Origin: CAZJRB01 sp964547995
GTDB lineage: Bacteria; Planctomycetota; Planctomycetia; Pirellulales; Thermoguttaceae
Assembly (NCBI GenBank): GCA_964547995.1
Contig: CAZJRB010000027.1
Location: 1-63,780 of the forward strand
Direction: 5' to 3'
Length of the DNA: 63,780 bases
Positions 9,307 through 18,345 of this stretch are shown in pieces. How positions within the stretch are numbered: the stretch's first letter is position 1; the number at the start of each line of letters is the position of its first letter. Both the position numbers and the translations under genes were made by a program. The notes under the pieces were generated by a model that worked only from the letters and a program-made list of their open reading frames with translations, searched no databases and had not been told where the DNA came from.

Positions 9307-11976
9307 ATGATTGCACTACCACAACGGGCCCGTCTGCTAGCAGCGATGGCATTGCTGTCGTCCGGAGTCCCGGGCGCCGAGTGTCTTGCCCAGGTCCGCG
9401 CGCAGGTCGAGGCGTTTTCCGGCCAACCGTTCGGCGTCGGGCGCATGAGCTTCGTGTTGGGCGAAGGAAACCTGCCACAGCCGCTCGGTTTCGACGGCAT
9501 TGGGCTGGCCGAGAAAAACGACCGTGTCTTCTACCCGGCGGTACACAACATGGGCGCCCCTCCCGTCTTGAAGGACGTGGTCAGATCGACGCCGCTTTTG
9601 CGCGGCGGTCCGATCCGAAACGAGGTGGGCGGCATTCTCAGCGGCATCCTCGAAAGCCCGCCGAAAACGACCGTCTACTTCCTCTTTCGCGGAAACGAAC
9701 CGCTCGAGTTGACCCTCGAGGCCCGGACGCCGCAAACCGTGCTCGTCCAGCCGCAGCAGGATCCGCGGCGTTGGCAACTACTCGTGCGGGAATGGTGGCG
9801 AAATTACACGGTCTCGTCCGATTTCCTGCAGGCGAAGCCCGACTACCCGCCCCTGGTCGACAACTTCCTGGTGACCACGCTTGCCCGGCGCCTGAATCTT
9901 CAGCTTCCCAAACAAAAACAGAAGACGTGGCGCGGCGAACTCGGCGAAGAAATCGGTTTCGCACTGGGGACTGAATCGATCCGCATCGCCATGCAGCAGG
10001 ACCGCATCCTCGGGCTGAATTACCTGAACCAGGTTGCCGATCAGCCTCTGCCGCCCGCAGTGCCGAAATACCCGTTCACGCTGGAAACGGCCGAGGTGAA
10101 GGTCGAACCGATCGCCTCGCACGTGCCGGTCGAGTGTTTCTACATCCGCTTTGGGAGTTTTGCCAACTTCCTCTGGATCCAAGACACGCTGACCAGGTGG
10201 GGCGGGGATGCCCAGAACCTTATTGCCTCCCGGGGGCTCGATCTCGGAAACAACAAACGCATCGAACAGCAACTCGTGCTCAAGCAGACGGCGCTGTCGC
10301 GAATGCTGGGCCCGACCGTGATCTCCGACGTGGCCATCATCGGAACCGACCTCTACTTCCGCGAAGGCGCGGCCATGGGGCTTCTCTTCCAGGCCCGAAG
10401 CAGCGTTGCCATGGCAAGCGACATTGCAGGCAAGCGAGCGGAACGCGTCAAGCAGGGGGGTGTCACCGAGCAGAAATTCAAGATCGCCGGCAAAACCGTC
10501 TCCTATCTTTCTTCGCCCGACGGAAAGGTCCGGTCCTACTACGCCGCCGATGGTGCTTACCACTTCATCACGACCTCGAAAACGCTGGTCCGCCGGTTCC
10601 TGGAAGCCGGCAGCGGAACCGGTTCGCTCGGCGCCTCGAACGAATTTCGCTATGCCAGAACGATCATGCCGCTGGACCGCAATGACACGATCTTCGTGTA
10701 CCTTTCGTCGGAGTTCTTCCGGAACATGGTCGGCCCGCACTATCGCATCGAGATGATCCGGCGGCTTCAGGCGACTTCGGACATCGATCTGGTTCAGCTT
10801 GCCAAGCTGATGGCGGCGACCGAAGGACTGCCGGGCGCGACGACCGAACAACTCTGCGGCAGCGGGATCCTGCCGCGCGATTTCGGGCCGCGGCCCGACG
10901 GAAGCCGAACGGTCGTACAGGGCGGATACGTCTACGACAGCATGCGCGGCTACCGCGGGACGTTCGTACCCATCCCCGATATGCCCGTTACGCAAGCAAC
11001 CCCGGCGGAAATCGCCGCCTACCAGAGGTTCACCCAATACTACTCGCAACGCTTCGGCCGCTTCGACCCGACCATGGTCGGCGTCAAGCGTCACGACCTG
11101 AAAGAAGGCCGCGAACAGGTGGTGGTCGACGCCCTGATGAGCCCATTGGGGAAAAAGTTCTACGACTTCCTCGCCAAGCGGGTCGGCCCGCCCGATAAGC
11201 TGCGACTTGCCTGGATTCCGGGCGATATCGCGGCCGGGCAGGTGGTGCTGGCCGACCGCCACATGTTCGGCGGCGTCCGCGACTTCCGCCCGCCCGCGAG
11301 ACCGACGGGCGGGCCACTCACCGGGCTTCGCGATTTCCTCGTCGGCTACATCGGCACCGACGGCCCGATGCCGCTGATCGGGTTGCTGGAACAGTTGGCC
11401 GGCGCGCCGGGCGTCGTTACCCAAGGGCTGTTCGGGCCGAGGCGCCCCGGACCGGCCGTGCCGACCGGCGGGATGTTTCGCCGGCAATGGAAGCAGTTCA
11501 CCGTCTTCTCCTTGCACACGGAAGTGCTCGACGCGGTTGTCCCGCAACTCCGTTTCGAACCGGCCCGGCGCCCCGCACAAGTGCGACTCCGTGTCGTCGA
11601 CTTGACGCAGACACAAGTAGCCCCGTTCCTCAATGCCAAGGGCTACTCACGCACGCGCGAAACCTCGCTGGGCAACCTTCGCCTGATGCACTCCCTGGAA
11701 CAGCAGTTCCATATTCCCAAGCCGGATTGCATGGAAGCGGCCGAGTTCCTGCTGGCGGCGAAGTTGATCTGCCCGCTCGGCGGCAAATACATGTATCGCA
11801 AGGACTCCGGCCGGTGGACCTCGACCGCGATGCGCGAGAATCCAAGCGGGCGGCCGCCGCCCGGCTACGTGGCGCCGCCGCTAAGCTGGTTTCGCGGGCT
11901 GAACCTCGACGCAACTCTGACGCCCCGGACACTATCGGCCCACGTCGACGTCGTCATGCAAACGCCGAAGAAGTAG
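9307..11976 (+). CDS. Large secreted protein of unknown function (889 aa)
   Basis: The product starts MIALPQRARLLAAMALLSSG with a signal peptide cleaved near residue 29 (LAQVRA). I do not recognise a catalytic domain. Visible features are a long soluble body with mixed alpha/beta character, Pro/Gly-rich stretches around residues 650-720, and several W/Y/R-rich segments. Proteins of this length and style occur as unannotated planctomycete-specific proteins. No strong Shine-Dalgarno is visible before ATG 9307 (only GGTGA). A TATAAT hexamer lies at 9255-9260 without a convincing -35 element. The next gene begins one base after the stop, so the two are probably translated from one mRNA. Confidence 0.75.
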   Translation: MIALPQRARLLAAMALLSSGVPGAECLAQVRAQVEAFSGQPFGVGRMSFVLGEGNLPQPLGFDGIGLAEKNDRVFYPAVHNMGAPPVLKDVVRSTPLLRGGPIRNEVGGILSGILESPPKTTVYFLFRGNEPLELTLEARTPQTVLVQPQQDPRRWQLLVREWWRNYTVSSDFLQAKPDYPPLVDNFLVTTLARRLNLQLPKQKQKTWRGELGEEIGFALGTESIRIAMQQDRILGLNYLNQVADQPLPPAVPKYPFTLETAEVKVEPIASHVPVECFYIRFGSFANFLWIQDTLTRWGGDAQNLIASRGLDLGNNKRIEQQLVLKQTALSRMLGPTVISDVAIIGTDLYFREGAAMGLLFQARSSVAMASDIAGKRAERVKQGGVTEQKFKIAGKTVSYLSSPDGKVRSYYAADGAYHFITTSKTLVRRFLEAGSGTGSLGASNEFRYARTIMPLDRNDTIFVYLSSEFFRNMVGPHYRIEMIRRLQATSDIDLVQLAKLMAATEGLPGATTEQLCGSGILPRDFGPRPDGSRTVVQGGYVYDSMRGYRGTFVPIPDMPVTQATPAEIAAYQRFTQYYSQRFGRFDPTMVGVKRHDLKEGREQVVVDALMSPLGKKFYDFLAKRVGPPDKLRLAWIPGDIAAGQVVLADRHMFGGVRDFRPPARPTGGPLTGLRDFLVGYIGTDGPMPLIGLLEQLAGAPGVVTQGLFGPRRPGPAVPTGGMFRRQWKQFTVFSLHTEVLDAVVPQLRFEPARRPAQVRLRVVDLTQTQVAPFLNAKGYSRTRETSLGNLRLMHSLEQQFHIPKPDCMEAAEFLLAAKLICPLGGKYMYRKDSGRWTSTAMRENPSGRPPPGYVAPPLSWFRGLNLDATLTPRTLSAHVDVVMQTPKK

Positions 11977-11977
11977 A

Positions 11978-12628
11978 ATGTGTCGTTCCACGCGCAAACC
12001 GTTTGCTACGCTCGTCTATGCCGTCGTCATGACTTCCTCTGTTCTCGTCACGATTCTTCTGGTGCGGTCGCTAACGCCGAAGGAGCATGCTCCGGCACGC
12101 ACAGAGCTTCCTGACGACTGCGTTCGCTTTGTCTTCCAGCCCCAGTGGGAAGCGGTCTCTTGGCCGGCGGGCGCCGCCGCGCTCGTGTTGTCCTGTGCAG
12201 CTCTTTGGTTCATCCTGCCGCGCATAGGCCACAAAAGCCCGGAAGCACGTCCTCCCCATGTCGCGTTCCGCGTGCTCGGGTACGTGTTGATCGCCCTGCT
12301 CGCAGTCGTCTTTCTTCAGGTAATCTTGCTGGATCCTTTGTTCCGTTTTCGAGTGCTGGTTCTCACACCGGAGAGGGTTTCGATGAGTTCGCTGTACTGC
12401 ACGTGGTCGATTCCGGTCTCCGACATTCGTGGAAGGCATATCGAGCGAGTCGACACGACACGTCGCGGCGGGACGTGTACAGACTTCTGCTACGAACTCC
12501 GCGATACGAACGGGCGCACGCACAGAAGTGTCCGGACAACCTGTCACCGTCCAAGTAAGGAATTATTGGAATACTCCGGATTCCTGGAGTCGGTGGATGC
12601 CGAGTTGGGAAAACGAATAGGCAAGTGA
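11978..12628 (+). CDS. Membrane protein with three TM helices and a PH-like C-terminal domain
   Basis: ATG 11978 begins one base after the stop of the 889-residue gene, pointing to co-transcription. Hydrophobic segments lie at about residues 10-30, 62-82 and 96-118. The ~95-residue C-terminal part (from VLTPERVSM) has the strand pattern of bacterial PH-like / YdbT-type domains, here with several Cys (TCTDFCYEL, RTTCHRP). No enzymatic motif is seen. The function is unknown, and the PH-like assignment is inference from pattern only. Confidence 0.65.
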   Translation: MCRSTRKPFATLVYAVVMTSSVLVTILLVRSLTPKEHAPARTELPDDCVRFVFQPQWEAVSWPAGAAALVLSCAALWFILPRIGHKSPEARPPHVAFRVLGYVLIALLAVVFLQVILLDPLFRFRVLVLTPERVSMSSLYCTWSIPVSDIRGRHIERVDTTRRGGTCTDFCYELRDTNGRTHRSVRTTCHRPSKELLEYSGFLESVDAELGKRIGK

Positions 12629-12665
12629 GGGGGCCAACCACGTAGAGTGCCTGCTGATGGCCGCT

Positions 12666-12896
12666 CTACGTGCTTGCCGTTTCGAGTTCCTCGAGACGCA
12701 CGATATGAATCAGAGCAACGTGCTCGGCATGGTCGGGAACCCCGTTCTCCGAACCTACGCCAATGATCACCCGCGACCGGAGAACGATGAGTTGGTCCGG
12801 ATGTCGGATGTCGTACGAGTGACCGTCGGTCGTGTAAATGCGATACGGCAAGAACGGCCGTCTCCGAGTAAACTCGTGAATGTCGTCAGGTCTCAT
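12666..12896 (-). CDS. Small conserved planctomycete-type protein (76 aa)
   Basis: ATG 12896 is preceded by GGAG about 10 bases upstream. The pattern F-x-R-R-R-P-F-L-P-Y-R-I-Y-T-T-D-G-H-S-Y-D (wide spacing of aromatic and charged residues), followed by HPDQLIVL and VALIHIVRLEEL, matches a family of ~70-90-residue planctomycete proteins with a small beta-rich fold. Their function is not known to me. It is convergent with the membrane protein gene to its left. Confidence 0.7.
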   Translation of the reverse strand: MRPDDIHEFTRRRPFLPYRIYTTDGHSYDIRHPDQLIVLRSRVIIGVGSENGVPDHAEHVALIHIVRLEELETAST

Positions 12897-12990
12897 CCCC
12901 GCTTTCTCCGTTTGTCCCTGGGAACCGCTACTTCGAGTATAGGTGTATTTGGGGATACTGTCAATGTGTGCAAGATGCCTACCCTATGCC

Positions 12991-13109
12991 GGGTGCCATG
13001 GTCCACGCTTGCGTGGCCATGTGGAATCGCGAGAAAGCATGCTCACGCGAGCGTGAGCATGGCACCCGAATCCCCGGACACCCTCACGACAAGCGTGGGC
13101 ACGGCACCC
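12991..13109. repeat. Three REP-like palindromes (family GGGTGCCATG-CACGC)
   Basis: Units lie at 12991-13021 (forward, GGGTGCCATGGTCCACGCTT then GCGTGG), 13037-13067 (inverted, containing CTCACGCGAGCGTGAG) and 13082-13109 (inverted, partly decayed). Each folds into a hairpin with a GC-rich tip. The array fills the spacer between two leftward genes. Confidence 0.75.
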
Positions 13110-13114
13110 CGCCC

Positions 13115-13900
13115 CTACGCGGTTTCCAGCAAGTAAGCCTCCAGACCGCTGATGGCGGCGACGGTTCGGCCCTGATGGTCGATCCAATAGGTGAAGGGCA
13201 TGATGCCGCGGCCGGTTTGATCGTAGCCGTGGAGCCGGACCTTCTTCCCGCCGATCGTCGTCTCGATCGTCCGGCGGAACACGAGCGTTTGGTCCGGCTT
13301 GACCTGGTCGAAATGATCGATGAGCGTGAACGCGATCGGGTCGAAACGCTCTCGCGGTAAACGGGCGACCGCGTCGAACAACGCCCAGCAGACCGTGTAC
13401 TTACCCGGAAGGTCGTACTTGCGAGGAGAACCGTTGCCGGTGGTTACGCGTAGTGTGCCGTTCTTGACGGCGGCGGTCCGCTTCAGACTCAAATCGGGAA
13501 TTGCCGAGCCGTCGTTGTCGAATACCTTTGTGGTGAACGACCATGTCCGGGGTGTCGAAAGCTCCGACGGCTCGGGGCCGACCTGCAGGACGGCATCCAG
13601 CACGCGGCGAGCCCCGCCGCCCGATCGGACGTGGGTCGCTCCGGACAGCATCTTCTCATGGCGGACCTTCAGCGAGACCTTTTGGCCGGGGCCGGCGCGG
13701 CGTTCGATGACCAACTTTCCCACCGCCGAACTGTTCGGGCCGTTGTTGTAGATGCGGAACGTTTGGGTCCAGGTTCGCTGGGGATCGAACGCGCCGCCGG
13801 GGGCGATGATCTTCTCCCGTAGACTCCCCAACGTGCTGATTGGAAAATCGTCGGGCAAGGCGTGTTCGGCGTACCTGTCGTTATTGGCTGTCGGCGGCAT
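13115..13900 (-). CDS. Hypothetical protein, 261 aa
   Basis: The frame is intact from ATG 13900 and uses the codon bias of its neighbours. The N-terminus is hydrophilic (MPPTANNDRYAEHALPDD), so a cytoplasmic location is likely unless the start is further upstream. The sequence is beta-rich with several W/F-containing strands (TWTQTFRIYNNGP, TWSFTTKVFDNDG), suggesting an immunoglobulin- or carbohydrate-binding-like sandwich. No catalytic motif is seen. The last residues overlap the neighbouring palindrome array only at its edge. Confidence 0.65.
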   Translation of the reverse strand: MPPTANNDRYAEHALPDDFPISTLGSLREKIIAPGGAFDPQRTWTQTFRIYNNGPNSSAVGKLVIERRAGPGQKVSLKVRHEKMLSGATHVRSGGGARRVLDAVLQVGPEPSELSTPRTWSFTTKVFDNDGSAIPDLSLKRTAAVKNGTLRVTTGNGSPRKYDLPGKYTVCWALFDAVARLPRERFDPIAFTLIDHFDQVKPDQTLVFRRTIETTIGGKKVRLHGYDQTGRGIMPFTYWIDHQGRTVAAISGLEAYLLETA

Positions 13901-13925
13901 TTTCTTCTCTCACTTTGTAGGAAAG

Positions 13926-13980
13926 AGAGTGGCACGACACTCCGTGTCGTGAATCACGGCACGGAGTGCCGTGCCACTCT
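13926..13980. repeat. REP-like inverted pair (family AGAGTGGCACG)
   Basis: AGAGTGGCACGACACTCCGT plus GTCGTG (13926-13951) faces its near-complement (13955-13980, ending GTGCCACTCT). The two units are three bases apart, so a ~24-base-pair stem is possible. Each unit also carries its own inner dyad. Confidence 0.75.
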
Positions 13981-14060
13981 GATTTTTTCACAAGCCTGAT
14001 GGATTCTTGACAATGGGCCAGGGGCAGGTGCCCCCCTCCTTGGTTCTGGATTCTCCGTGC

Positions 14061-15455
14061 TCAACTCCTGGTCCTGGGACGTGCCGGTTTCCTCCGTCGC
14101 GGGGCGCCGGTCGGTGGAACGGCATCGAGTTGCGCCGAAAAACCATCGAGCATCTTCCGGTGGTCGGCCAACACGTCGGCCATCTTGGCGTCTTCGTAAA
14201 GGTTTTTGGTCTCCCACGGATCGGCCTTCATGTCGAAGAGCTGCTCGACCGGGTCGTCGGGATAGCGGACGTACTTGTACTGCTCGGTGCGGACCATGCG
14301 GCCGACGATGTGGTGCTCGCTGGTGAGGAACTCCCGCCACTCGGCCGGTTTCCCTTCGAGCAACGGCCGAAGGCTCCGCCCGTGGAAGCCGTCGGGCGGC
14401 TTGATTCCGGCCAACTCGCAGAGCGTCGGGACCACGTCGAGTCCGGAGACAAGGTGTTTCGCGTCGCGCTGGCCCGATGCAACCCGCCCGGGGCAACACG
14501 CGATCATGGGTACCTTGGCCGCTTCGTCGTAGGGGTACCACTTGGCCACGTGCGAGTGGCGGCCCCGCCCGTCGCCGTGATCGGCCGTGAACAGGATGAC
14601 CGTGTTTTCCGCCTGGCCCGAGTCCTCGACCGCGTCGAGCACCCGGCCGACGTCGGCGTCGACCATCTCAACCATCCGAGCGTAGAGATACAAGTAATAC
14701 TGCCACTGCTGGTCGTCGTACAAGTCGCAAACGATCCGGTCGAGCATGGCCGGGGCCTTCGGGCGCGACTTGTGGTTCGGCGGCAGCTTCGGCAGCTCGT
14801 CGCGGATCTGCTCGTAGGGCAACCCGGTCGGCATCCGCAGGCCCGGATGGTTGCCGTAGTAGCAGATGTCGTGCGGCTGCAGAAACGAAGCGACCATCAT
14901 ATACGGCCGATCCTTCGAGCGGTTGCGGATGTACGCCTCGGAGGTGTGCGAGAGCACGGTGTCGTCGATCTGTCCGAACCCGCCGCGCGAGGGCAACACG
15001 CGGAAGCCGTCGCCAGCCTTGGGAATTCCGCCGGGCAGGTGCCACTTGCCGCAGTAGACCGTCTCGTATCCGTTCTCTGAGAACCATTGCCCGAGGTTCG
15101 GCCGGCTCGGGTGGATCGGGCGGCCGTTGGAGACGACGCCCGTCTCGGCCGGCATCCGCCCGGTCATCAGGCTGCTCCGGGCCGGCGAGCAAACCGGGCT
15201 GGTGCTGTGTGATTCGATGAACGTGGTGCCGCGGCCGACCAGCCGGTCGAGGTTCGGGGTCTTTCCGTCCGGAAAGCCATGGGCGCTGATGGCATCCAGC
15301 CCGAGTTGATCGCAAATAATCAACAGCAGGTTCGGGGGTCGGCGTTTGGCCACCGCCGGGCACGCAATCCGCGGCGAGGCGCCGGTGGCCAACGCGGCCC
15401 CGCCGGCAAGCCCCGCTCTAAGAAAACCGCGACGGTTGGTTTCATAAGGTGGCAT
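14061..15455 (-). CDS. Type I sulfatase (Tat-exported)
   Basis: The 464-residue protein has a twin-arginine signal (NRRGFLRAGLAGG, residues 6-30). The sulfatase signature S-P-V-C-S-P-A-R-S-S lies at about residues 84-93, whose Cys becomes formylglycine. The N-terminal metal-binding aspartate region (LLLIICDQLG) and the C-terminal FTADHGD and SEHHIVGR segments are present. It hydrolyses sulfate esters, probably on a polysaccharide given the neighbours. Ribosome-binding site AAGGAA lies in the 16-base gap after the GH127 gene, so the two are one operon. Sulfatase maturation needs a formylglycine-generating enzyme or anSME, not seen here. Confidence 0.93.
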   Translation of the reverse strand: MPPYETNRRGFLRAGLAGGAALATGASPRIACPAVAKRRPPNLLLIICDQLGLDAISAHGFPDGKTPNLDRLVGRGTTFIESHSTSPVCSPARSSLMTGRMPAETGVVSNGRPIHPSRPNLGQWFSENGYETVYCGKWHLPGGIPKAGDGFRVLPSRGGFGQIDDTVLSHTSEAYIRNRSKDRPYMMVASFLQPHDICYYGNHPGLRMPTGLPYEQIRDELPKLPPNHKSRPKAPAMLDRIVCDLYDDQQWQYYLYLYARMVEMVDADVGRVLDAVEDSGQAENTVILFTADHGDGRGRHSHVAKWYPYDEAAKVPMIACCPGRVASGQRDAKHLVSGLDVVPTLCELAGIKPPDGFHGRSLRPLLEGKPAEWREFLTSEHHIVGRMVRTEQYKYVRYPDDPVEQLFDMKADPWETKNLYEDAKMADVLADHRKMLDGFSAQLDAVPPTGAPRRRKPARPRTRS

Positions 15456-15471
15456 AATGAGGTTTCCTTGG

Positions 15472-17847
15472 TTATTCCACTTTCCATTCTAATATCCCGC
15501 CGGAGAAATTCGGCTGCAACTGCACTTCCATCCGCAGGGCCGTCGTCTCGACCGGCTTGAACTTGACGCGATTGAATTTGTCGAGTTCGGTGCCGTACGA
15601 CGACGCGTCGGCAACCTCTTTCCACTGGTCGCCGTCTTTGTAAAGCAGCTTCCACGACTGCGGCACGCGGCAGTGGCGTTTCATGCGCTCGTCGTCGAAC
15701 CAGTAGACCTCGACGGCCGAAACCTTCTGAGGCTTCGGGAACGTGTACTGAACCCATTCCTTCGTGCCCTTGTGGTCCCAGAAGGTGAGTCGTGGAATGT
15801 CGTGATCGCAGGAGTTCTTGGGCTCTTCTTCGTCTTTCAAGGCGCTCGGGGCGTCGCTGCCGTAGCAGTGCGACGCCGTGGCCCGGGTCATCTCCAGCAG
15901 TGTCAACTCGGTCGGCGGGCCGAGCGTTGACGGATCGAGCGGGCGGTAGAGCTTGTCCTTCCAGCTCGGGCCGTTCGTGTCCGGTTTGCGCGACTTGCCG
16001 TCCTGGCGGACCCAGACGATCATCCCGCCCGGCTCGCGATGGTCCCAGGCGTAGTACGGAACGGCCGTCAGCTCGCGTCCGCTCCGGTCGACGCACTTGA
16101 TGACCGTCACGCCGCCGAGCAGGTCGTTGCGATGTTCCGTCTTGAACTTCGGATCGGCGGCCAGCATGATGTCGCTCACGTGGCCGCCGTTGTCGACCGC
16201 CTCGAAGCAATAGACCAACGGCCCGCGGCGCAGCGCCACGCGTCCGGCGTCGGCCTTCACGTTCGGGTGGGCTTCGATGCGAACGACTTTCATCGGCAGG
16301 TTCAACTCGATCGTGTCGCCCGACTTCCAGTTGCGGCGGATTTCGGCGTATCCCTTCTTCACCGCCGGCTTCTCAACCGGCTTGCCGGCGACAGAAACTG
16401 CCGGACCGTTGCACCAGTCGGGGAACCGCACATGGATCGCGAACTCGCCGGGATTGTCCGGCTCGACCTTGATCTTCACCTTGCCGTCCCACGGATAGTT
16501 TGCCTCTTGCGTCAGCTTGACCTTACGATCGCCCAGCAGGACCTCGCCCGTGCTGGTGGCGTAGAGGTTCACGTAGATGCCGTCTTTGCTCGTGGCATAC
16601 ATGTACCCCGGCACCGAGGCCACGAACCGGACGACGTTGGTCGGGCAGCACGCGCAGCCGAAGAACGGCTGGCGATGGTGCCGGCCGCTGCTTTCGAGCG
16701 GGTTGACGTAGAAGTACTTCGTGCCGTCGATGCCGATGCCCGACAGAACGCCGTTGTACATTGCCCGCTCGACCATGTCGGCATACTTGGCGTCGGCGTG
16801 CATGAGGTTCAAGCGATGGTTCCAGAGTGCCATGCCGATCGATGCGCAGGTTTCGCAGTAGGCCGCCGCGTTGGGCAAGGCGTACGGCCCGCTGAATCCC
16901 TCGCCGTGGCCGTGGACGCCGATGCCGCCGGTGATGTACATCTTTTTCAACGCGACGCTCCGCCAGATCCGGTCCATGGCGTCGATCAGCTCTTTGTCGC
17001 CGGTGTACCCGGCCACGTCGGCCACGCCCGAGTAGAGGTACATCGCGCGGACCGCGTGGCCGACGATCTCGTCCTGCTTGCGGACCGGGACGTGGTCCTG
17101 GCAGTACTTGCCATAAAGCTTGGGACGTTTGGACTCGTCGCCGCGGACGTCGATAAAGAACTTCGCCAAGTTGAAGTACCGCTCCTCGCCGGTCAGTTCG
17201 TAGAGTTTGACCAGGGCCAGCTCGATCTCCTCGTGCCCCGGCACGTCGTGGCGCTTGTCGGGTCCGAAAATCTTGTCGATCAGGTCGGCGAACTTGATCG
17301 CCACGTCGAGATATTTCCGGTTTCCAGTGGCCCGGTAATGGGCAACCGCCGCCTCGAACATGTGGCCGGCACAGTACAACTCGTGCCGCACGCGGAGGTT
17401 CGTCCACTTCTTGTCCGGCTCCTTGAGCGTGTAGTAGGAGTTGAGGTACCCGTCCGGCTGCTGGGCGGCCGCCATCTTGGCGATTACGTCGTCGACGATC
17501 TTCTCCAGCTTTTTGTCCGGATGATCTGCCAACGAATAGGCGGCCCCTTCGAGCACCTTATGGACGTCGGAGTCGTTGAAGTAGATACCCTCGAAGTTGC
17601 CCTCCATCAGCCCGCCGGCCTTGGCGAAATTGCTGATCCGGCCGGTCTTCTCGCACCACTCCAAGTTGTGCGGGATCGACTCCTCCCGGTTCGTCTTCAG
17701 CCGCGGGGCCCAGAACGCGTCCTGGACTTTCACATCATTGAACGGCACGGCCGAGAGCCTCCGGTGCTTCGGCCCGTCGGCCGGTGCAGTTCCGGCGATG
17801 GACACGACAAACACAACGACAACAGAACAGAAAGCGATTCGTCTCAT
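15472..17847 (-). CDS. GH127-type beta-L-arabinofuranosidase (DUF1680)
   Basis: Two ATGs (17853 and 17847) are in frame. AGGAG lies about 7 bases before 17847, which I choose. The 791-residue protein has a signal peptide (1-23), then the GH127 (alpha/alpha)6 barrel. In the characterised family member HypBA1 the zinc-bound catalytic set is Glu338, Cys340, Cys417 and Cys418. The matching pattern here is Glu332-x-Cys334 and Cys400-Cys401, all present. A C-terminal ~130-residue beta-sandwich (from about 660; W-x-Y-T-F-P-x-P) looks like an F5/8-type or CBM-like module. It would cleave terminal L-arabinofuranose from glycans in the periplasm, next to a sulfatase acting on the same polymer (inference). 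Confidence 0.9.
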   Translation of the reverse strand: MRRIAFCSVVVVFVVSIAGTAPADGPKHRRLSAVPFNDVKVQDAFWAPRLKTNREESIPHNLEWCEKTGRISNFAKAGGLMEGNFEGIYFNDSDVHKVLEGAAYSLADHPDKKLEKIVDDVIAKMAAAQQPDGYLNSYYTLKEPDKKWTNLRVRHELYCAGHMFEAAVAHYRATGNRKYLDVAIKFADLIDKIFGPDKRHDVPGHEEIELALVKLYELTGEERYFNLAKFFIDVRGDESKRPKLYGKYCQDHVPVRKQDEIVGHAVRAMYLYSGVADVAGYTGDKELIDAMDRIWRSVALKKMYITGGIGVHGHGEGFSGPYALPNAAAYCETCASIGMALWNHRLNLMHADAKYADMVERAMYNGVLSGIGIDGTKYFYVNPLESSGRHHRQPFFGCACCPTNVVRFVASVPGYMYATSKDGIYVNLYATSTGEVLLGDRKVKLTQEANYPWDGKVKIKVEPDNPGEFAIHVRFPDWCNGPAVSVAGKPVEKPAVKKGYAEIRRNWKSGDTIELNLPMKVVRIEAHPNVKADAGRVALRRGPLVYCFEAVDNGGHVSDIMLAADPKFKTEHRNDLLGGVTVIKCVDRSGRELTAVPYYAWDHREPGGMIVWVRQDGKSRKPDTNGPSWKDKLYRPLDPSTLGPPTELTLLEMTRATASHCYGSDAPSALKDEEEPKNSCDHDIPRLTFWDHKGTKEWVQYTFPKPQKVSAVEVYWFDDERMKRHCRVPQSWKLLYKDGDQWKEVADASSYGTELDKFNRVKFKPVETTALRMEVQLQPNFSGGILEWKVE

Positions 17848-18023
17848 GGCCATACTCCTGGATGGGGCAACACTACCAAGAAACCGCAATAAGCGGTCGG
17901 GTTCATCATACCGGTCGACATCCGGGGTTGCAACCGGCCTGGCGACATCCGCTGCTGCGGACGATTGCACCCGGCGGCCGTTTCTGCTACGTTGAGCGTT
18001 TCAGCGACGGAGTTTCCCAAACG

Positions 18024-18341
18024 ATGACAGACTCCCAATCTCGTGCGGCAACCGACTCTCGTGTGTTGCAACTCTCGCCGGACGACAACATTGGCGTCGC
18101 GTCGACCACGATCGAACGGGGCGAGTCGCTCGTAGTCGCCGGGCAAGAGGTCGTGTGCAACGAGCGGGTTGCGACCGGCCACAAGATTACCCTGGCGCCG
18201 ATTGCCGCCGGCGAGAAGGTTCTCAAGTACGGCGCCGCGATCGGTTCGACCACGCGCGACATCCGGCTGGGCGAGTGGGTCCATACCCATAACCTCAAGA
18301 GCGACTACTTGCCGACGTACATGCGCGGCGAGGGCGGGTGA
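18024..18341 (+). CDS. UxaA-family hydro-lyase, small (SAF-domain) subunit
   Basis: The 105-residue product is a single SAF domain (GESLVVAGQEVV, ERVATGHKITLAPIAAGE, KYGAAIGSTTRDI, GEWVHTHN). In altronate and galactarate dehydratases this domain is the N-terminal part of one polypeptide; in sulfolactate sulfo-lyase (SuyA) and some altronate dehydratases it is a separate subunit. The large subunit follows 4 bases after the stop, so the two must be translated together. The specific substrate (altronate, galactarate, sulfolactate or another 2-hydroxy acid) cannot be set from sequence alone; sugar-acid use fits the glycan-degrading neighbours. Confidence 0.85.
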   Translation: MTDSQSRAATDSRVLQLSPDDNIGVASTTIERGESLVVAGQEVVCNERVATGHKITLAPIAAGEKVLKYGAAIGSTTRDIRLGEWVHTHNLKSDYLPTYMRGEGG

Positions 18342-18345
18342 CACG

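Noticed and set aside
9778..11616. A 612-codon frame on the minus strand
   Set aside because: Antisense of the 889-residue secreted protein. The plus strand has a signal peptide and coupled downstream gene; the minus frame has an Arg/Gly/His-rich shadow composition.
16039..17892. A 617-codon open frame on the plus strand opposite GH127
   Set aside because: Antisense shadow of the GH127 gene. High GC leaves long open frames on the other strand; the minus strand has clear catalytic motifs.
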